NCBI RefSeq assembly: GCF_017114825.1
Contig: NZ_JADEVO010000009.1
Location: 65,185 to 129,184, forward strand
DNA length: 64,000 nt
Reading direction: 5' to 3'
Source of the DNA: Pseudomonas gregormendelii
Lineage (GTDB): Bacteria > Pseudomonadota > Gammaproteobacteria > Pseudomonadales > Pseudomonadaceae
Part shown: piece after piece, positions 56,239 through 64,000 of the stretch
How the letters are laid out: each line of letters starts with the position of its first letter
Position numbering within the stretch: position 1 is the first letter of the stretch
Notes under the pieces: model-generated
The model's input: only the letters and a program-made list of their open reading frames with translations
Told to the model about the DNA's origin: nothing
Database searches by the model: none
Made by a program: the position numbers and the translations under genes

Positions 56239-58116
56239 GTGAAATTCTCCAGGCTGGGTATCGCAGTGACGACGGCGACGGCATTTTCCTTCATGTCGCT
56301 GGTGGGGTGTCAGACCCAAGGTTCCAACGCCGCCGACATGGTCATGCGCAACGGTTATGTCTATACCGTCGATGGCCAGAATTCCGTGCAGCAGGCAATT
56401 GCGGTAACGGCCGGCAAGATCGTCTACGTCGGCAGCGAGGCTGGGGTGGCCGCCTTTGTCGGTCCGCAGACCCGGCAGCTCGACCTGGGCGGGCGCATGC
56501 TGATGCCCGGTTTCATCGACGCGCACATGCACCCGGGTGACGGTGGTCGGGCGATGACCTTGTGCGATCTGAAATACCAGACCATGACCCGCAAAGTATT
56601 CCAGGAACGGATTCAGGCGTGCCTGGATGCCGAGCCGGACAAAGGGCCGGATGTCTGGCTGGAAGTCGGTAGCTGGGACCGCATGGGCATGGACGGGCTC
56701 GATGGCGACCCGGACAAGTCGACGCTGGACGCCCTCAGGACCCAACGTCCCATCCAGGTACGCTCCAGCGATTTCCATACCGTGCTGGTGAATTCACGCG
56801 GCCTGGCGCTCGCCGGCATCGATAAGCACACCGTTGATCCCGGCGACGGCAAGTTCGCCCGTGACAGCGCGGGCAATCCCACTGGCATCTGCGAAGACGG
56901 CGCCGCCGAATCGATGGCCGCCGTAGTGCCTCCCGCCAGCGATGCACAGAAGTTGATTCAGACTCGCGCCGCACTCGACGCCATGCGCCAGCAAGGCATC
57001 ACCAGTTTCTTCGATGCCTTGTCCGGTGCTGAAAGCGCCAAGGCATTCACTCAGCTGCAGCAGTCGGGCGAGCTGACTTCCCGAGCACTGTTGGCCATCA
57101 AACTGGACCCGGCCGCCGCAGCAGCGGACCCGGCAAAGACCATCGCCGAAGCGAAGGCCCTGGCCGCCACCTATGACCAGGGCGACGCGCAACCGGCTCC
57201 TGGTGTGAGCATGCGTCACGTCAAATTGTTCATGGACGGGATCATCAATGCGCCTGCGGACACCGGCGCGATGCTGACGCCCTATCTGCAAAACAGCGGG
57301 ACCGAGAAGGCCCCCAAGTGGACGCCCGGCAAGAATCTCGGCGAGTTATATTTCCCGCCTCAGACGCTCAACCCGCTGTTGCTCAGGGCTGTCCAGGCCG
57401 GACTTGATCCACATCTGCATGCTACCGGCGAACGGGCAGTGCGCGCCTCGCTCGACAGTGTCGAATACGTGCGCCGTCAGCTGCCTGGCAGCGACTTTCG
57501 GCCTGCCATCGCCCACGCAGAATCGGTGGACCCCGCCGACTACCCGCGCTTCAAGGCGCTCGATGTGACGGCAACCATGTCCTTTCAGTGGGCCCAGCAG
57601 GCGCCGTCCACCATTGACGGCACCCACGAACATTTGGGGTCGGCACGTTTTGCCCGCATGGAACCGTCGGGCAGCATTGCCAACGCCGGTGGGCGCATTG
57701 CCTATGGTAGCGACTGGCCGGTCGATCCGCTCGACGAGTTCCTCGCGTTGAAAATTGGCGTGACCCGCGCCGGCGATCCGCTGAACCCCCACAGCTATGG
57801 GCCCGAGTATGCCGGCAAACTCAATGGCGACCCGGCGCTGTCGCGCAGCGAAGTGCTGCGGGCCATCACCTTGAATGCCGCCCAACAGCTGAAGCTGGAG
57901 GCCGTCACCGGCTCGCTTGAAGTCGGCAAGTTCGCCGACCTGATCGTCCTGAAGAGAAACTTCATGCAGGTGCCGGAAGCAGAACTGGGCCGCAATGAAG
58001 TGCTGTTGACTGTCGTCGGCGGCAAGGTGGTGTGGGCCAAGGCGCCGTTTGTGGGCCTTGACCCGCAAGCGTTGCCCCAGGCTTCACAGGCTTCAGTCAC
58101 TCCGACCGCTCAATAA
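56239..58116 (+). CDS. Exported YtcJ-like amidohydrolase, predicted lipoprotein
   Basis: 625-residue amidohydrolase (Amidohydro_3/YtcJ family). The lipoprotein signal MKFSRLGIAVTTATAFSFMS has lipobox LVGC (Cys24). Metal-binding HxH is His96 and His98 in GFIDAHMHPGD; later metal His are in PHLHATGERAV and the AHAESVDP region. The C-terminal ADLIVLKRNFMQVP is standard. The GTG at 56239 is preferred over one 9 nt upstream because AGAGGTG precedes it at good spacing. It shares the family of the next gene and precedes it by 21 bp. Confidence 0.9.
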   Translation: MKFSRLGIAVTTATAFSFMSLVGCQTQGSNAADMVMRNGYVYTVDGQNSVQQAIAVTAGKIVYVGSEAGVAAFVGPQTRQLDLGGRMLMPGFIDAHMHPGDGGRAMTLCDLKYQTMTRKVFQERIQACLDAEPDKGPDVWLEVGSWDRMGMDGLDGDPDKSTLDALRTQRPIQVRSSDFHTVLVNSRGLALAGIDKHTVDPGDGKFARDSAGNPTGICEDGAAESMAAVVPPASDAQKLIQTRAALDAMRQQGITSFFDALSGAESAKAFTQLQQSGELTSRALLAIKLDPAAAAADPAKTIAEAKALAATYDQGDAQPAPGVSMRHVKLFMDGIINAPADTGAMLTPYLQNSGTEKAPKWTPGKNLGELYFPPQTLNPLLLRAVQAGLDPHLHATGERAVRASLDSVEYVRRQLPGSDFRPAIAHAESVDPADYPRFKALDVTATMSFQWAQQAPSTIDGTHEHLGSARFARMEPSGSIANAGGRIAYGSDWPVDPLDEFLALKIGVTRAGDPLNPHSYGPEYAGKLNGDPALSRSEVLRAITLNAAQQLKLEAVTGSLEVGKFADLIVLKRNFMQVPEAELGRNEVLLTVVGGKVVWAKAPFVGLDPQALPQASQASVTPTAQ

Positions 58117-58137
58117 AAAAAACCAGAGAGCATTCCC

Positions 58138-59880
58138 ATGCAACGATTTCTCCCCAACCTGTTGGCCGCCTCGCTGGCTATGACCTCGCTGCAAGCGATG
58201 GCTGCCGCCGACCTGGTGTTGTTTAACGGCAAAGTATTCACCGCCGAACCAGGTCAGGGCCTGGTGCAGGCCGTGGCCGTGCAAGACGGCAAGATTCTTC
58301 AGGTGGGCACCGATGCCCAGATCAATGCCCTGGCCGATGAGCGCACCCGGCGCATCGACCTGGGGGGCAAGGTGTTGATGCCCGGCATGATCGACAGCCA
58401 CAGCCACCCGGTGGTGGCTGCGTTCGACAGCATGGGCGCCACGTTGCTGGACGAGGTCAAACCGTTGCCGGAGCTTGAGCAATGGATCATCGAGCAGGAC
58501 CGGGCCGGACGCGCCCGGGCCGGTGATGTGATCAGCATCGCCGGGGTGAGTTCGGCCTATTGGGAGAACAGCCGGCAGCTCGGCCAGCGCTTCAATCAGG
58601 GCCGCTGGGCTGATCAGCCATTGGTGCTCAGTGGGATCGACGGGCATACCGGCTGGGCCAACAACGCCATGCTCAACCGCCTGAAGATCGACGCCGCGCT
58701 CGTGAAGAGCCTGTCGGAATCCGAGCGCAGCTACGTGGGACACGAGAAGGATTTCACCCCCACCGGTTACTTTGCCGAATCGCGCTGGGACCTGGTCCGC
58801 AGCCAGATTCCGCCACCCAGCCAGCAGGTCATGCTGAAGGCGGCGCGGGAAGCTGTCAGGGTCAATAATCAATACGGCGTTACCGCCTGGATGGACGCTG
58901 CGGCGAACGCCGGCAGCGGTGACTCGCTCTTCGATTTCAATGCCACCGAGCAGAGCTACGGCGTGCTGCCGCTGTACCGCGAACTGGCGCAACAAGGCGA
59001 ACTCACGGCGCATGTAGCGGCGTTACTGCTGACCAATCCCAGGAGCAAACCGGCCGACCTGGCAGTGCTGGACAAGGTCGTGCAGAAATTCGCCGGCGTG
59101 CCCAACCTGACATTTCCGGGCCTCAAGGTCTTTGCCGATGGCGTGCTGGAGTTCCCTGGCCAGACGGCTGCAGTGATCGTGCCGTTCAAGAACAGTGGCA
59201 AAGACGGTCAACTGCTGATTGATCCCGCCCACTTCGGCGAGTTGGTGGTGGCCGCAGAGCAGCGCGACTGGATCGTGCACATGCATGCCGTCGGGGACCG
59301 CGCGGTGCGCGAATCGCTTAATGCGTTTGAATATGCGCGTAAGCTCAACCCGACCCCCATGCCGCACAGCATCAGCCACCTGCAACTGGTCAACCCCAAG
59401 GAATTTACGCGCTTCAAGCAACTGGGAGTGATCGCTTCCATGCAATTACTGTGGGCCACGGGTGAGAGCTATACCGTGGAACTGGTCAAGCCGTACATCA
59501 GCGCTTTTGCCTACGGCTACCAGTACCCAGCGAGGTCGTTGCATAACGCAGGGGCGCTGATCGCCGGCGGCAGTGACTGGCCGGTATCCAGCCCTAATCC
59601 GTGGAATGCCATCGCTCAGGCCAGTACCCGAAAAGGTCCGCTGGGCGTGTTGAATGCCAATGAAAGCATCGATCGCCAAAGCATGTTTTATGCCTACACG
59701 ATCAACGCCGCCAAAGCCTTGCGTCTGGAGAAACAGATCGGCTCGCTGTTACCCGGCAAACAGGCTGACCTGATCATTCTCGACCGCGACGTATTCAAGG
59801 TCAGCGACGAAGAATTGTTCGACACCCAGGTGTTGAAAACCTTCTTCGCCGGCAAAGAAGTCTACACCCCGGCGTCCTGA
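58138..59880 (+). CDS. Exported YtcJ-like amidohydrolase
   Basis: 580-residue paralogue of the preceding gene. The signal peptide is MQRFLPNLLAASLAMTSLQAMAAA, without a lipobox Cys, so it is predicted free in the periplasm. HxH is His88 and His90 in GMIDSHSHPV; further metal sites are in VHMHAVGDRAV and SHLQLVNPKEF. C-terminal ADLIILDRDVFKV closes the fold. It is likely cotranscribed with the upstream amidohydrolase. The substrate is unknown; the family includes amide and carbamate hydrolases. Confidence 0.92.
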   Translation: MQRFLPNLLAASLAMTSLQAMAAADLVLFNGKVFTAEPGQGLVQAVAVQDGKILQVGTDAQINALADERTRRIDLGGKVLMPGMIDSHSHPVVAAFDSMGATLLDEVKPLPELEQWIIEQDRAGRARAGDVISIAGVSSAYWENSRQLGQRFNQGRWADQPLVLSGIDGHTGWANNAMLNRLKIDAALVKSLSESERSYVGHEKDFTPTGYFAESRWDLVRSQIPPPSQQVMLKAAREAVRVNNQYGVTAWMDAAANAGSGDSLFDFNATEQSYGVLPLYRELAQQGELTAHVAALLLTNPRSKPADLAVLDKVVQKFAGVPNLTFPGLKVFADGVLEFPGQTAAVIVPFKNSGKDGQLLIDPAHFGELVVAAEQRDWIVHMHAVGDRAVRESLNAFEYARKLNPTPMPHSISHLQLVNPKEFTRFKQLGVIASMQLLWATGESYTVELVKPYISAFAYGYQYPARSLHNAGALIAGGSDWPVSSPNPWNAIAQASTRKGPLGVLNANESIDRQSMFYAYTINAAKALRLEKQIGSLLPGKQADLIILDRDVFKVSDEELFDTQVLKTFFAGKEVYTPAS

Positions 59881-59913
59881 CCGCTCCTTCACCACCCCTG
59901 AAAAAACCGTCTG

Positions 59914-59934
59914 GCCCCTCGCACCGCGAGGGGC
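59914..59934. terminator. Strong hairpin without T tract
   Basis: GCCCCTCGC and GCGAGGGGC pair perfectly across three bases, 34 nt after the amidohydrolase stop. There is no T run on either side, so it may slow rather than end transcription, or protect mRNA ends. The TorF-family gene follows 53 bp later. Confidence 0.5.
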
Positions 59935-59986
59935 TCGGCAGCCGCACGCCCGATATTCCTGCCACTCATAAAAACAAGAGATTCGT

Positions 59987-60727
59987 ATGAACCCGCGCGC
60001 ATTGCTCACCCTTGCCAGCCTGGCTCTGGCACCCTTGACCTCCCAGGCCATGGCCCTTGACGACAACTTCAGCCTGGACATGAGCCTGGCCGCGCTCAGC
60101 GACTACCGTACCCGGGGGATTTCTCAGACATTGGGTGATCCGGCGATCCAGGCCGGCGCCACGCTGGTGCATAGCAGCGGCCTGTATGTCGGCGCCTGGA
60201 CTTCCAACGTGGATTTCGGCGGCCCGTTCAAGACCCGCCAGGAGCTCGAGTACTACGCCGGTTACTACTGGCAGGCGAGCGACGCCATCAGCCTGGACCT
60301 CGGTTATCTCAAGTACAGTTACCCGAAGGAGGGGCAGTTCAATTTCAGTGAGGTGTACGGGATTCTCGACGTCTATGGGGTGAAACTCGGCGTTTACTAC
60401 TCCAACGACACGCCCAACGGGTTTGGCGAAGACCAGGACACGCTCTACACCTACCTCGCCTACAAGATCGAGTTGCCGGCTGACGCGGGGCTGGACCTGC
60501 GCGTGGGTCGCGGCGACGTCAAGGACCCGGCCTACTGGTCCGGCAGCGGTGACAACCGCGACGCCTACTACGAATGGGAAGCCAAGCTCACCCGGGAGTT
60601 CGTCGGCGTTACTTGGGGCCTGAGCTACATCGACACCGACCTGTCGCAAAGCGAGTGCGCGAGCTGGTACGGCTATGGTGACCTGTGCACCGCCACGGTG
60701 GTCGCGAGCGTCAGCAAGACATTCTGA
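59987..60727 (+). CDS. TorF-family putative outer-membrane porin
   Basis: 246-residue protein of the TorF family of small outer-membrane beta-barrels. The signal peptide is MNPRALLTLASLALAPLTSQAMA. The mature chain is rich in alternating aromatics (SLDMSLAALSDYRTRGISQTLGDPAIQAG, then many Tyr/Trp beta strands) and ends in Phe (VSKTF), the usual barrel signature. Placed after two exported amidohydrolases, it may admit their substrate or product. This role is inferred from context. Confidence 0.88.
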   Translation: MNPRALLTLASLALAPLTSQAMALDDNFSLDMSLAALSDYRTRGISQTLGDPAIQAGATLVHSSGLYVGAWTSNVDFGGPFKTRQELEYYAGYYWQASDAISLDLGYLKYSYPKEGQFNFSEVYGILDVYGVKLGVYYSNDTPNGFGEDQDTLYTYLAYKIELPADAGLDLRVGRGDVKDPAYWSGSGDNRDAYYEWEAKLTREFVGVTWGLSYIDTDLSQSECASWYGYGDLCTATVVASVSKTF

Positions 60728-60756
60728 GTTGCGGGACGCTTCGCAGGACCTGCCTT

Positions 60757-60833
60757 GAAACGAGGCTGCGATCTTTTGACCCTGAAAGGCCAGATCAAAA
60801 GATCGCAGCCTCGTTTCACTCGGCAGCTCCTAC
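60757..60833. repeat. Facing pair of dispersed repeats (variant arms)
   Basis: A left arm TGAAACGAGGCTGCGATCTT and a right arm of the form AAGATCGCAGCCTCGTTTCA face each other across a short spacer. The inner part (GGCTGCGATCTTTTGA) is shared with the other copies; the outer part GCTGCCGAA is replaced by AAACGA. It shows arm divergence within the family. Confidence 0.85.
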
Positions 60834-60969
60834 AGGGTATCTGTGGCGGGCAGGGATTTTTAGATTCGCGGGCTGCTCGCGAGGGTGTCGAGGGGCCCGT
60901 CTTGCCAGGTGCACTGTCTCGGGCCTCACCAGTTCCGCACAGGCCTGCGCCATTGCGATGAGGGGGAGC

Positions 60970-61012
60970 TGTAGGAGCTGTCGAGTAAAACGAGGCTGCG
61001 ATCTTTTGATCT
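60970..61012 (+). repeat. Dispersed repeat (variant)
   Basis: TGTAGGAGCTGTCGAGTAAA continues into ACGAGGCTGCGATCTTTTGATC. It combines the outer GTAGGAGCTG start with the AAACGAGG variant core. A single copy 52 bp before the GNAT start. Confidence 0.8.
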
Positions 61013-61063
61013 ATCCTTGCCTACCAACAATACCCCAATCCACCCCCACGGAGACAATCCTCC

Positions 61064-61522
61064 ATGTCCCTACACGCCCTGCGCGCCGACGCCAGTCACC
61101 TCGATCTCATCGCTCCGTTGTTCGACGCCTATCGCGTTTTCTACCGCCAACCTTCCAACCTGGCGCAGTCGCGAGCTTTCATCGCCGAGCGCATCGCCCG
61201 GGATGAGTCGGTGATTTTCCTTGCCCAGGACGACACAGGCGAGGCGCTGGGATTTGTCCAGCTGTTCCCGACCTTTTCCTCCATCGACGCCCACCGTACA
61301 TGGCTGCTTGGAGACCTGTTCACCACGGCCAATGCCCGCGGTCGCGGAGTCGGAACTTTGCTGATGAATACGGCGCGCTCCTTTGCGGTGTTGTCTGGCG
61401 GCAAAGGCATGGTGCTGGAAACGGCGACCGACAACCTCAACGCCCAGCGCTTGTATGAGTCGCTGGGTTACGTGCGCGACAGCGGTTACTACACCTACTG
61501 CCTCGATTTGCAGCAGCGCTGA
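61064..61522 (+). CDS. GNAT-family N-acetyltransferase
   Basis: 152-residue acetyltransferase: DAYRVFYRQPSNLAQSRAF at the N-terminus, the acetyl-CoA motif DLFTTANARGRGVGTLLMNTARSF, and NLNAQRLYESLGYVRDSGYYTYCLDL. Cysteine-free catalysis by general base is typical; the substrate is unknown. It is convergent with the dipeptidase/transpeptidase gene, with stops 3 bp apart. Confidence 0.92.
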   Translation: MSLHALRADASHLDLIAPLFDAYRVFYRQPSNLAQSRAFIAERIARDESVIFLAQDDTGEALGFVQLFPTFSSIDAHRTWLLGDLFTTANARGRGVGTLLMNTARSFAVLSGGKGMVLETATDNLNAQRLYESLGYVRDSGYYTYCLDLQQR

Positions 61523-61524
61523 AA

Positions 61525-62937
61525 TCAGCGTGCCGGCAGGCCCCAGGACGCGCGAGCCTGCTCGTACTGCGCCTCGGGCATTTGCACCAGCAGTGGCAAT
61601 TGCCGAGGGTCCAGCCAGCCGAGCAAGCGGGTGATGTCCGCTGTGTCCATGGCCGTGCAACCCGCCGTTGGCGAGTTGGGGCTGCGCCAGATGTGGAAGA
61701 AGATGCACGAGCCTGCGCCGCGGGTCGCCGGGGTGTTGTGATCGATGAAGATGCCTTGGCGATACAGCACGTCCTCGCTGCGCATGCGCTCGGAGCTGTT
61801 CCAGTCTCTGGCAATGGCGGCGCCGTCGACCAGTTCGTTGTAGCGCGGGGATTGGCTGTCATCCACACATTCGGTGGACGGCGTCAGCGCCAGGTACGGC
61901 AGCTTTGTCGGCGCGGCTGGATCGAAACCGAATGCCGTGCCCAAGGTGAATACACCGGCAGGTGCCTTGCCGTCGCCTTCATGTTTGACCGGGCCTGCAC
62001 CGGGTTCGAACGAACCCTTGCCCCAGGCCATCCCGTGCTTGCCAACTACCACCGCAAAGGCGTCGCCGGCTTTGCGCAAGGTGCTGCCATCGCGTTCATA
62101 GCGCTGGGCGCTGCCCTGGGTGTCGTCCCAGTTTTTGGTGGTGACCACGATCAACTGCTGGCTGGCATCGATCAGATCGCGAGCGCCCAGGTGGGTGATC
62201 GGGAAATCCATCACCTGTTTTTTCACCCCTTCGCCCGCGTAGGTGAAGTGCCACCACTCCTTCGAATAGCCGGAAAAGCCCGCCTTTTCCATCGCGCTGG
62301 TGAGGCGCTGGCGATTGGATTTCGCCGTGGCATTGATCGCGGCGCTGGCGCTGTGGGCGCGCTCGTCGAAACAATCAAAACCGGTGCCCATGTCGACAGC
62401 ACCATCATGCCAGCGCTGGTCAAATGGCGCGGTGCAGTCTGCCTGCGAAGCCGCCGGCGTCCATTTGGCGGCGGGCAGCGCTTGCGGTCCGGTCAGGGTC
62501 AGGTCGACGGTTGAGCCTTTGGAGTGGCCAGAAACCCGCGCCACATAACCCAGTCGCCAGAAGTCCTGCTTATCTACCCGAGGGTAAAACTCGGTCTTGC
62601 GCGGGTCGCCGGGCTCTGTAGCAAAGCGTCCCATGTCGGCCACTGCGCGGTTGGGACGATAGCAGTCGAAAACCTTCAAGCCGTAGCCTTCGGCCCGCAG
62701 GGATGACTGCACCCGGGCCAGGGCCTGGGCGGTCTCCAGGGACAACAGGCACTCGGCGGCGCCATATCCTTCAAGTGCGCGACCGGTAAAGTTATGGGCG
62801 CTGGCGTAGCGCATGTCCTGCTCGATGCTCGGGTCGATAGTGCGCAAATACACCATGTGCCCGGGCCGGGACTCGGCGCTGGCCGTGGCCACCATGGCAA
62901 GGTTCAGAAGGGCGAAAATTGCAGTTCTCAGGCGCAT
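61525..62937 (-). CDS. VanX-type D-Ala-D-Ala dipeptidase fused to L,D-transpeptidase-like domain
   Basis: 470-residue exported fusion. Signal peptide residues 1-21 (MRLRTAIFALLNLAMVATASA). Residues about 25-245 are a VanX-like M15D dipeptidase: YRP (Arg94 region), Zn ligands His138 and Asp145 in SGHSKGSTVDL, Glu227 and His230 in EWWHF. Residues about 260-455 resemble a YkuD/COG3786 L,D-transpeptidase-like domain: VVTTKNWDDTQGSAQRY, PAGVFTLG, and the active site HIWRSPNSPTAGC with His415 and Cys427. Two peptidoglycan-peptide activities in one periplasmic protein suggest wall recycling or remodelling; that is inference. The ATG at 62937 is chosen over a longer frame to 62997. Confidence 0.87.
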   Translation of the reverse strand: MRLRTAIFALLNLAMVATASAESRPGHMVYLRTIDPSIEQDMRYASAHNFTGRALEGYGAAECLLSLETAQALARVQSSLRAEGYGLKVFDCYRPNRAVADMGRFATEPGDPRKTEFYPRVDKQDFWRLGYVARVSGHSKGSTVDLTLTGPQALPAAKWTPAASQADCTAPFDQRWHDGAVDMGTGFDCFDERAHSASAAINATAKSNRQRLTSAMEKAGFSGYSKEWWHFTYAGEGVKKQVMDFPITHLGARDLIDASQQLIVVTTKNWDDTQGSAQRYERDGSTLRKAGDAFAVVVGKHGMAWGKGSFEPGAGPVKHEGDGKAPAGVFTLGTAFGFDPAAPTKLPYLALTPSTECVDDSQSPRYNELVDGAAIARDWNSSERMRSEDVLYRQGIFIDHNTPATRGAGSCIFFHIWRSPNSPTAGCTAMDTADITRLLGWLDPRQLPLLVQMPEAQYEQARASWGLPAR

Positions 62938-63018
62938 GGTCAGAGTGGCTTCCGGTGGATATGATTGGCCGCTTGGCTGGCTGAGCTTAGCCTCCACTAC
63001 GATAGAAGGGATAGATGA

Positions 63019-63441
63019 ATGGACTCATGGACGCTGCATTGGCGGATCATCCATGAGGTTCATCACTGCCTGCGCATGGCCGGTCCCGGCTACGGCTGGA
63101 CCCTCGGCGAGGCATTGGTCAGCGAGGGCTTGGCCGGACAGTTCGTCCGCCATCTGCTCGGCAGCGCAGCGGAACCCTGGGAGAGCGCGGTGAACCGCGT
63201 CGGTCTGCTGTGCACTCCGGCCGATCGCCAGGCACTCGACGCCACGTACTACGACCACAGCGCGTGGTTCTTCGGCACCGGAGTTCATCCAAGATGGCTG
63301 GGCTACATCCTTGGTGATCAGATGGTGGAGCAGTGGCTGGCGGGGGCAGGCGACATTGACGCGGCGACCTGGATCAATGTCCCTGCCAGCTTGATCATCG
63401 ACTCGGCAGTCGAAGCAGGATTGGTTTTACGCAAAACCTGA
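63019..63441 (+). CDS. DUF2268-like putative Zn-dependent protease
   Basis: 140-residue protein with a zinc-protease-like HEVHH motif (IIHEVHHCLRM, residues 10-20) followed by LGEALVSEGLAGQFVRHLLG, which resembles DUF2268 metalloproteases (HExxH with a downstream SEG). The family is usually longer at the N-terminus, but an AAGGG ribosome site eight bases before this ATG and an in-frame stop just upstream support the short form. Divergent from the dipeptidase/transpeptidase gene across 81 bp. Function unknown. Confidence 0.72.
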   Translation: MDSWTLHWRIIHEVHHCLRMAGPGYGWTLGEALVSEGLAGQFVRHLLGSAAEPWESAVNRVGLLCTPADRQALDATYYDHSAWFFGTGVHPRWLGYILGDQMVEQWLAGAGDIDAATWINVPASLIIDSAVEAGLVLRKT

Positions 63442-63442
63442 G

Positions 63443-63751
63443 TTAACCCCCAAACACCGGCCGGAAAAAACTGCGCTCATAGCTGAGAATGCACTTGGTT
63501 TCCTCAGCGTACTTGAAGGCGGCGATGCACTCCGGGTCTTGCATCGAGTCCTGGCGATAACGCTCATACTCCGCCAGGCTCGCAAAGGTGAACATCGCCA
63601 TGGCGATATTGTTGGCGCCCTCGGAAGGCAGAAAATAGCCGTGATGCTGCCCGCCGAATTTTTCAACCAGCGGAATCCATAACTTCGCGTAGTACTCGAA
63701 CGCTTTGAGCTGATAGGGATCAAGCACGTACTTCAGATAACAAGTGACCAC
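63443..63751 (-). CDS. NIPSNAP-family protein
   Basis: 102-residue dimeric alpha-beta-barrel-like protein (MVTCYLKYVLDPYQLKAFEYYAKLWIPLVEKFGG, then FTFASLAEYERYRQDSMQDPE) matching NIPSNAP. No catalytic role is assigned to the family. The stop is next to that of the HExxH gene (convergent). Confidence 0.85.
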   Translation of the reverse strand: MVTCYLKYVLDPYQLKAFEYYAKLWIPLVEKFGGQHHGYFLPSEGANNIAMAMFTFASLAEYERYRQDSMQDPECIAAFKYAEETKCILSYERSFFRPVFGG

Positions 63752-63814
63752 GATGTTTCCTCAATAATTGCCAATCAAAGTGCTATGAAATCACGGATCG
63801 CCTTGGCCCGAATC

Positions 63815-64000
63815 TTACCTGGAAAACTTTTTCGCCCCGGCCACACATAAAATCACCGCCACCGTCACCACCAGCATGCCCGGGCTGACCTGTTCATGCA
63901 GCAGCGTGGCTGCCAGAGCCAGGCCGAAAAACGGCTGCAGCAATTGCAACTGGCCGACTGCCGCAATACCGCCCTGCGCCAGTCCGCGATACCAGAACAC
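63815..64000 (-). CDS. EamA/DMT-family transporter, C-terminal fragment at window edge
   Basis: The last 61 codons of a gene that begins beyond the right edge. The visible part WYRGLAQGGIAAVGQLQLLQPFFGLALAATLLHEQVSPGMLVVTVAVILCVAGAKK matches the final two helices of drug/metabolite transporters (EamA repeat). The substrate cannot be assigned. Confidence 0.75.
   Translation of the reverse strand: MFWYRGLAQGGIAAVGQLQLLQPFFGLALAATLLHEQVSPGMLVVTVAVILCVAGAKKFSR

Larger units (their letters stand above)
60728..61063. other. Intergenic region with repeats
   Basis: 336 bp between the TorF-family gene and a GNAT gene. It is mostly two copies of the dispersed repeat in a variant form, listed separately. 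Short open frames across it read through the repeats and are not genes. Confidence 0.7.

Noticed and set aside
60685..61206. 173-codon open frame
   Set aside because: Reads through two copies of the dispersed repeat and overlaps the TorF-family and GNAT genes.

Overview
The window comes from a Pseudomonas chromosome, most likely of the P. fluorescens group. The evidence is the gene-order blocks (nuoA-N with fused nuoCD; nudJ-mnmA-hflD-purB-roxA; cspD/clpS-clpA-infA-ate-aat; ftsK-lolA-rarA-crcB-serS-cysG-tusDCBE), the coexistence of monomeric and dimeric isocitrate dehydrogenases, GC-rich codon use, and Pseudomonas REP elements of the type GTGGGAGCGRGCYTGCTCGC. No rRNA, tRNA, insertion sequence, prophage or CRISPR array was recognised. 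The species assignment is inference.

Layout. 1-330: tandem array of REP pairs. 515-1264: a lone nucleotidyltransferase gene. 1532-16470 (minus strand): complete 13-gene respiratory complex I operon ending in a strong terminator. 17029-18651: an AT-richer, probably acquired gene for an exported metallophosphoesterase with three tandem repeats of about 60 residues. 18821-20146: isocitrate lyase. 20622-27082 (minus strand): an orphan short secretin-like protein, a GNAT acetyltransferase, the ribosomal oxygenase roxA, purB, hflD, mnmA and nudJ. 27252-31229: divergent monomeric (idh) and dimeric (icd) isocitrate dehydrogenases; with aceA they place the isocitrate branch point between TCA cycle and glyoxylate shunt within 13 kb. 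31311-36474: cspD, clpS-clpA, infA and the N-end-rule transferases ate and aat, a protein-degradation and N-degron neighbourhood. 36944-44595: ftsK-lolA-rarA-crcB-serS-cysG. 44701-48163 (minus strand): glutathionyl-hydroquinone reductase, then tusD-tusC-tusB-tusE-ybiB for tRNA 2-thiolation sulfur relay. MnmA, the enzyme that receives this sulfur, is encoded at 25.4-26.6 kb.

From about 48.2 kb the content becomes more accessory: a DUF1275 membrane protein, small regulators, a lipoprotein, a hemerythrin, periplasmic gamma-glutamyltranspeptidase, an isochorismatase-like hydrolase, a sterol-desaturase-family membrane protein whose frame runs 242 nt into a LuxR-type regulator, and an apparent export/scavenging unit of two paralogous exported YtcJ-like amidohydrolases plus a TorF-family outer-membrane protein. 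At the right end is a single exported polypeptide joining a VanX-type D-Ala-D-Ala dipeptidase to an L,D-transpeptidase-like domain, divergent from a small HExxH protein, then a NIPSNAP protein and the edge of a DMT transporter.

A second dispersed repeat (core GGAGCTGCCGAAGGCTGCGA followed by TCTTTTGATC, often as facing pairs) occurs at least eight times between genes. The most promising items for follow-up are the repeat-bearing metallophosphoesterase, the dipeptidase/transpeptidase fusion, the desaturase/LuxR overlap and the regulator-amidohydrolase-amidohydrolase-porin unit. No wholly unknown multi-gene system is evident.
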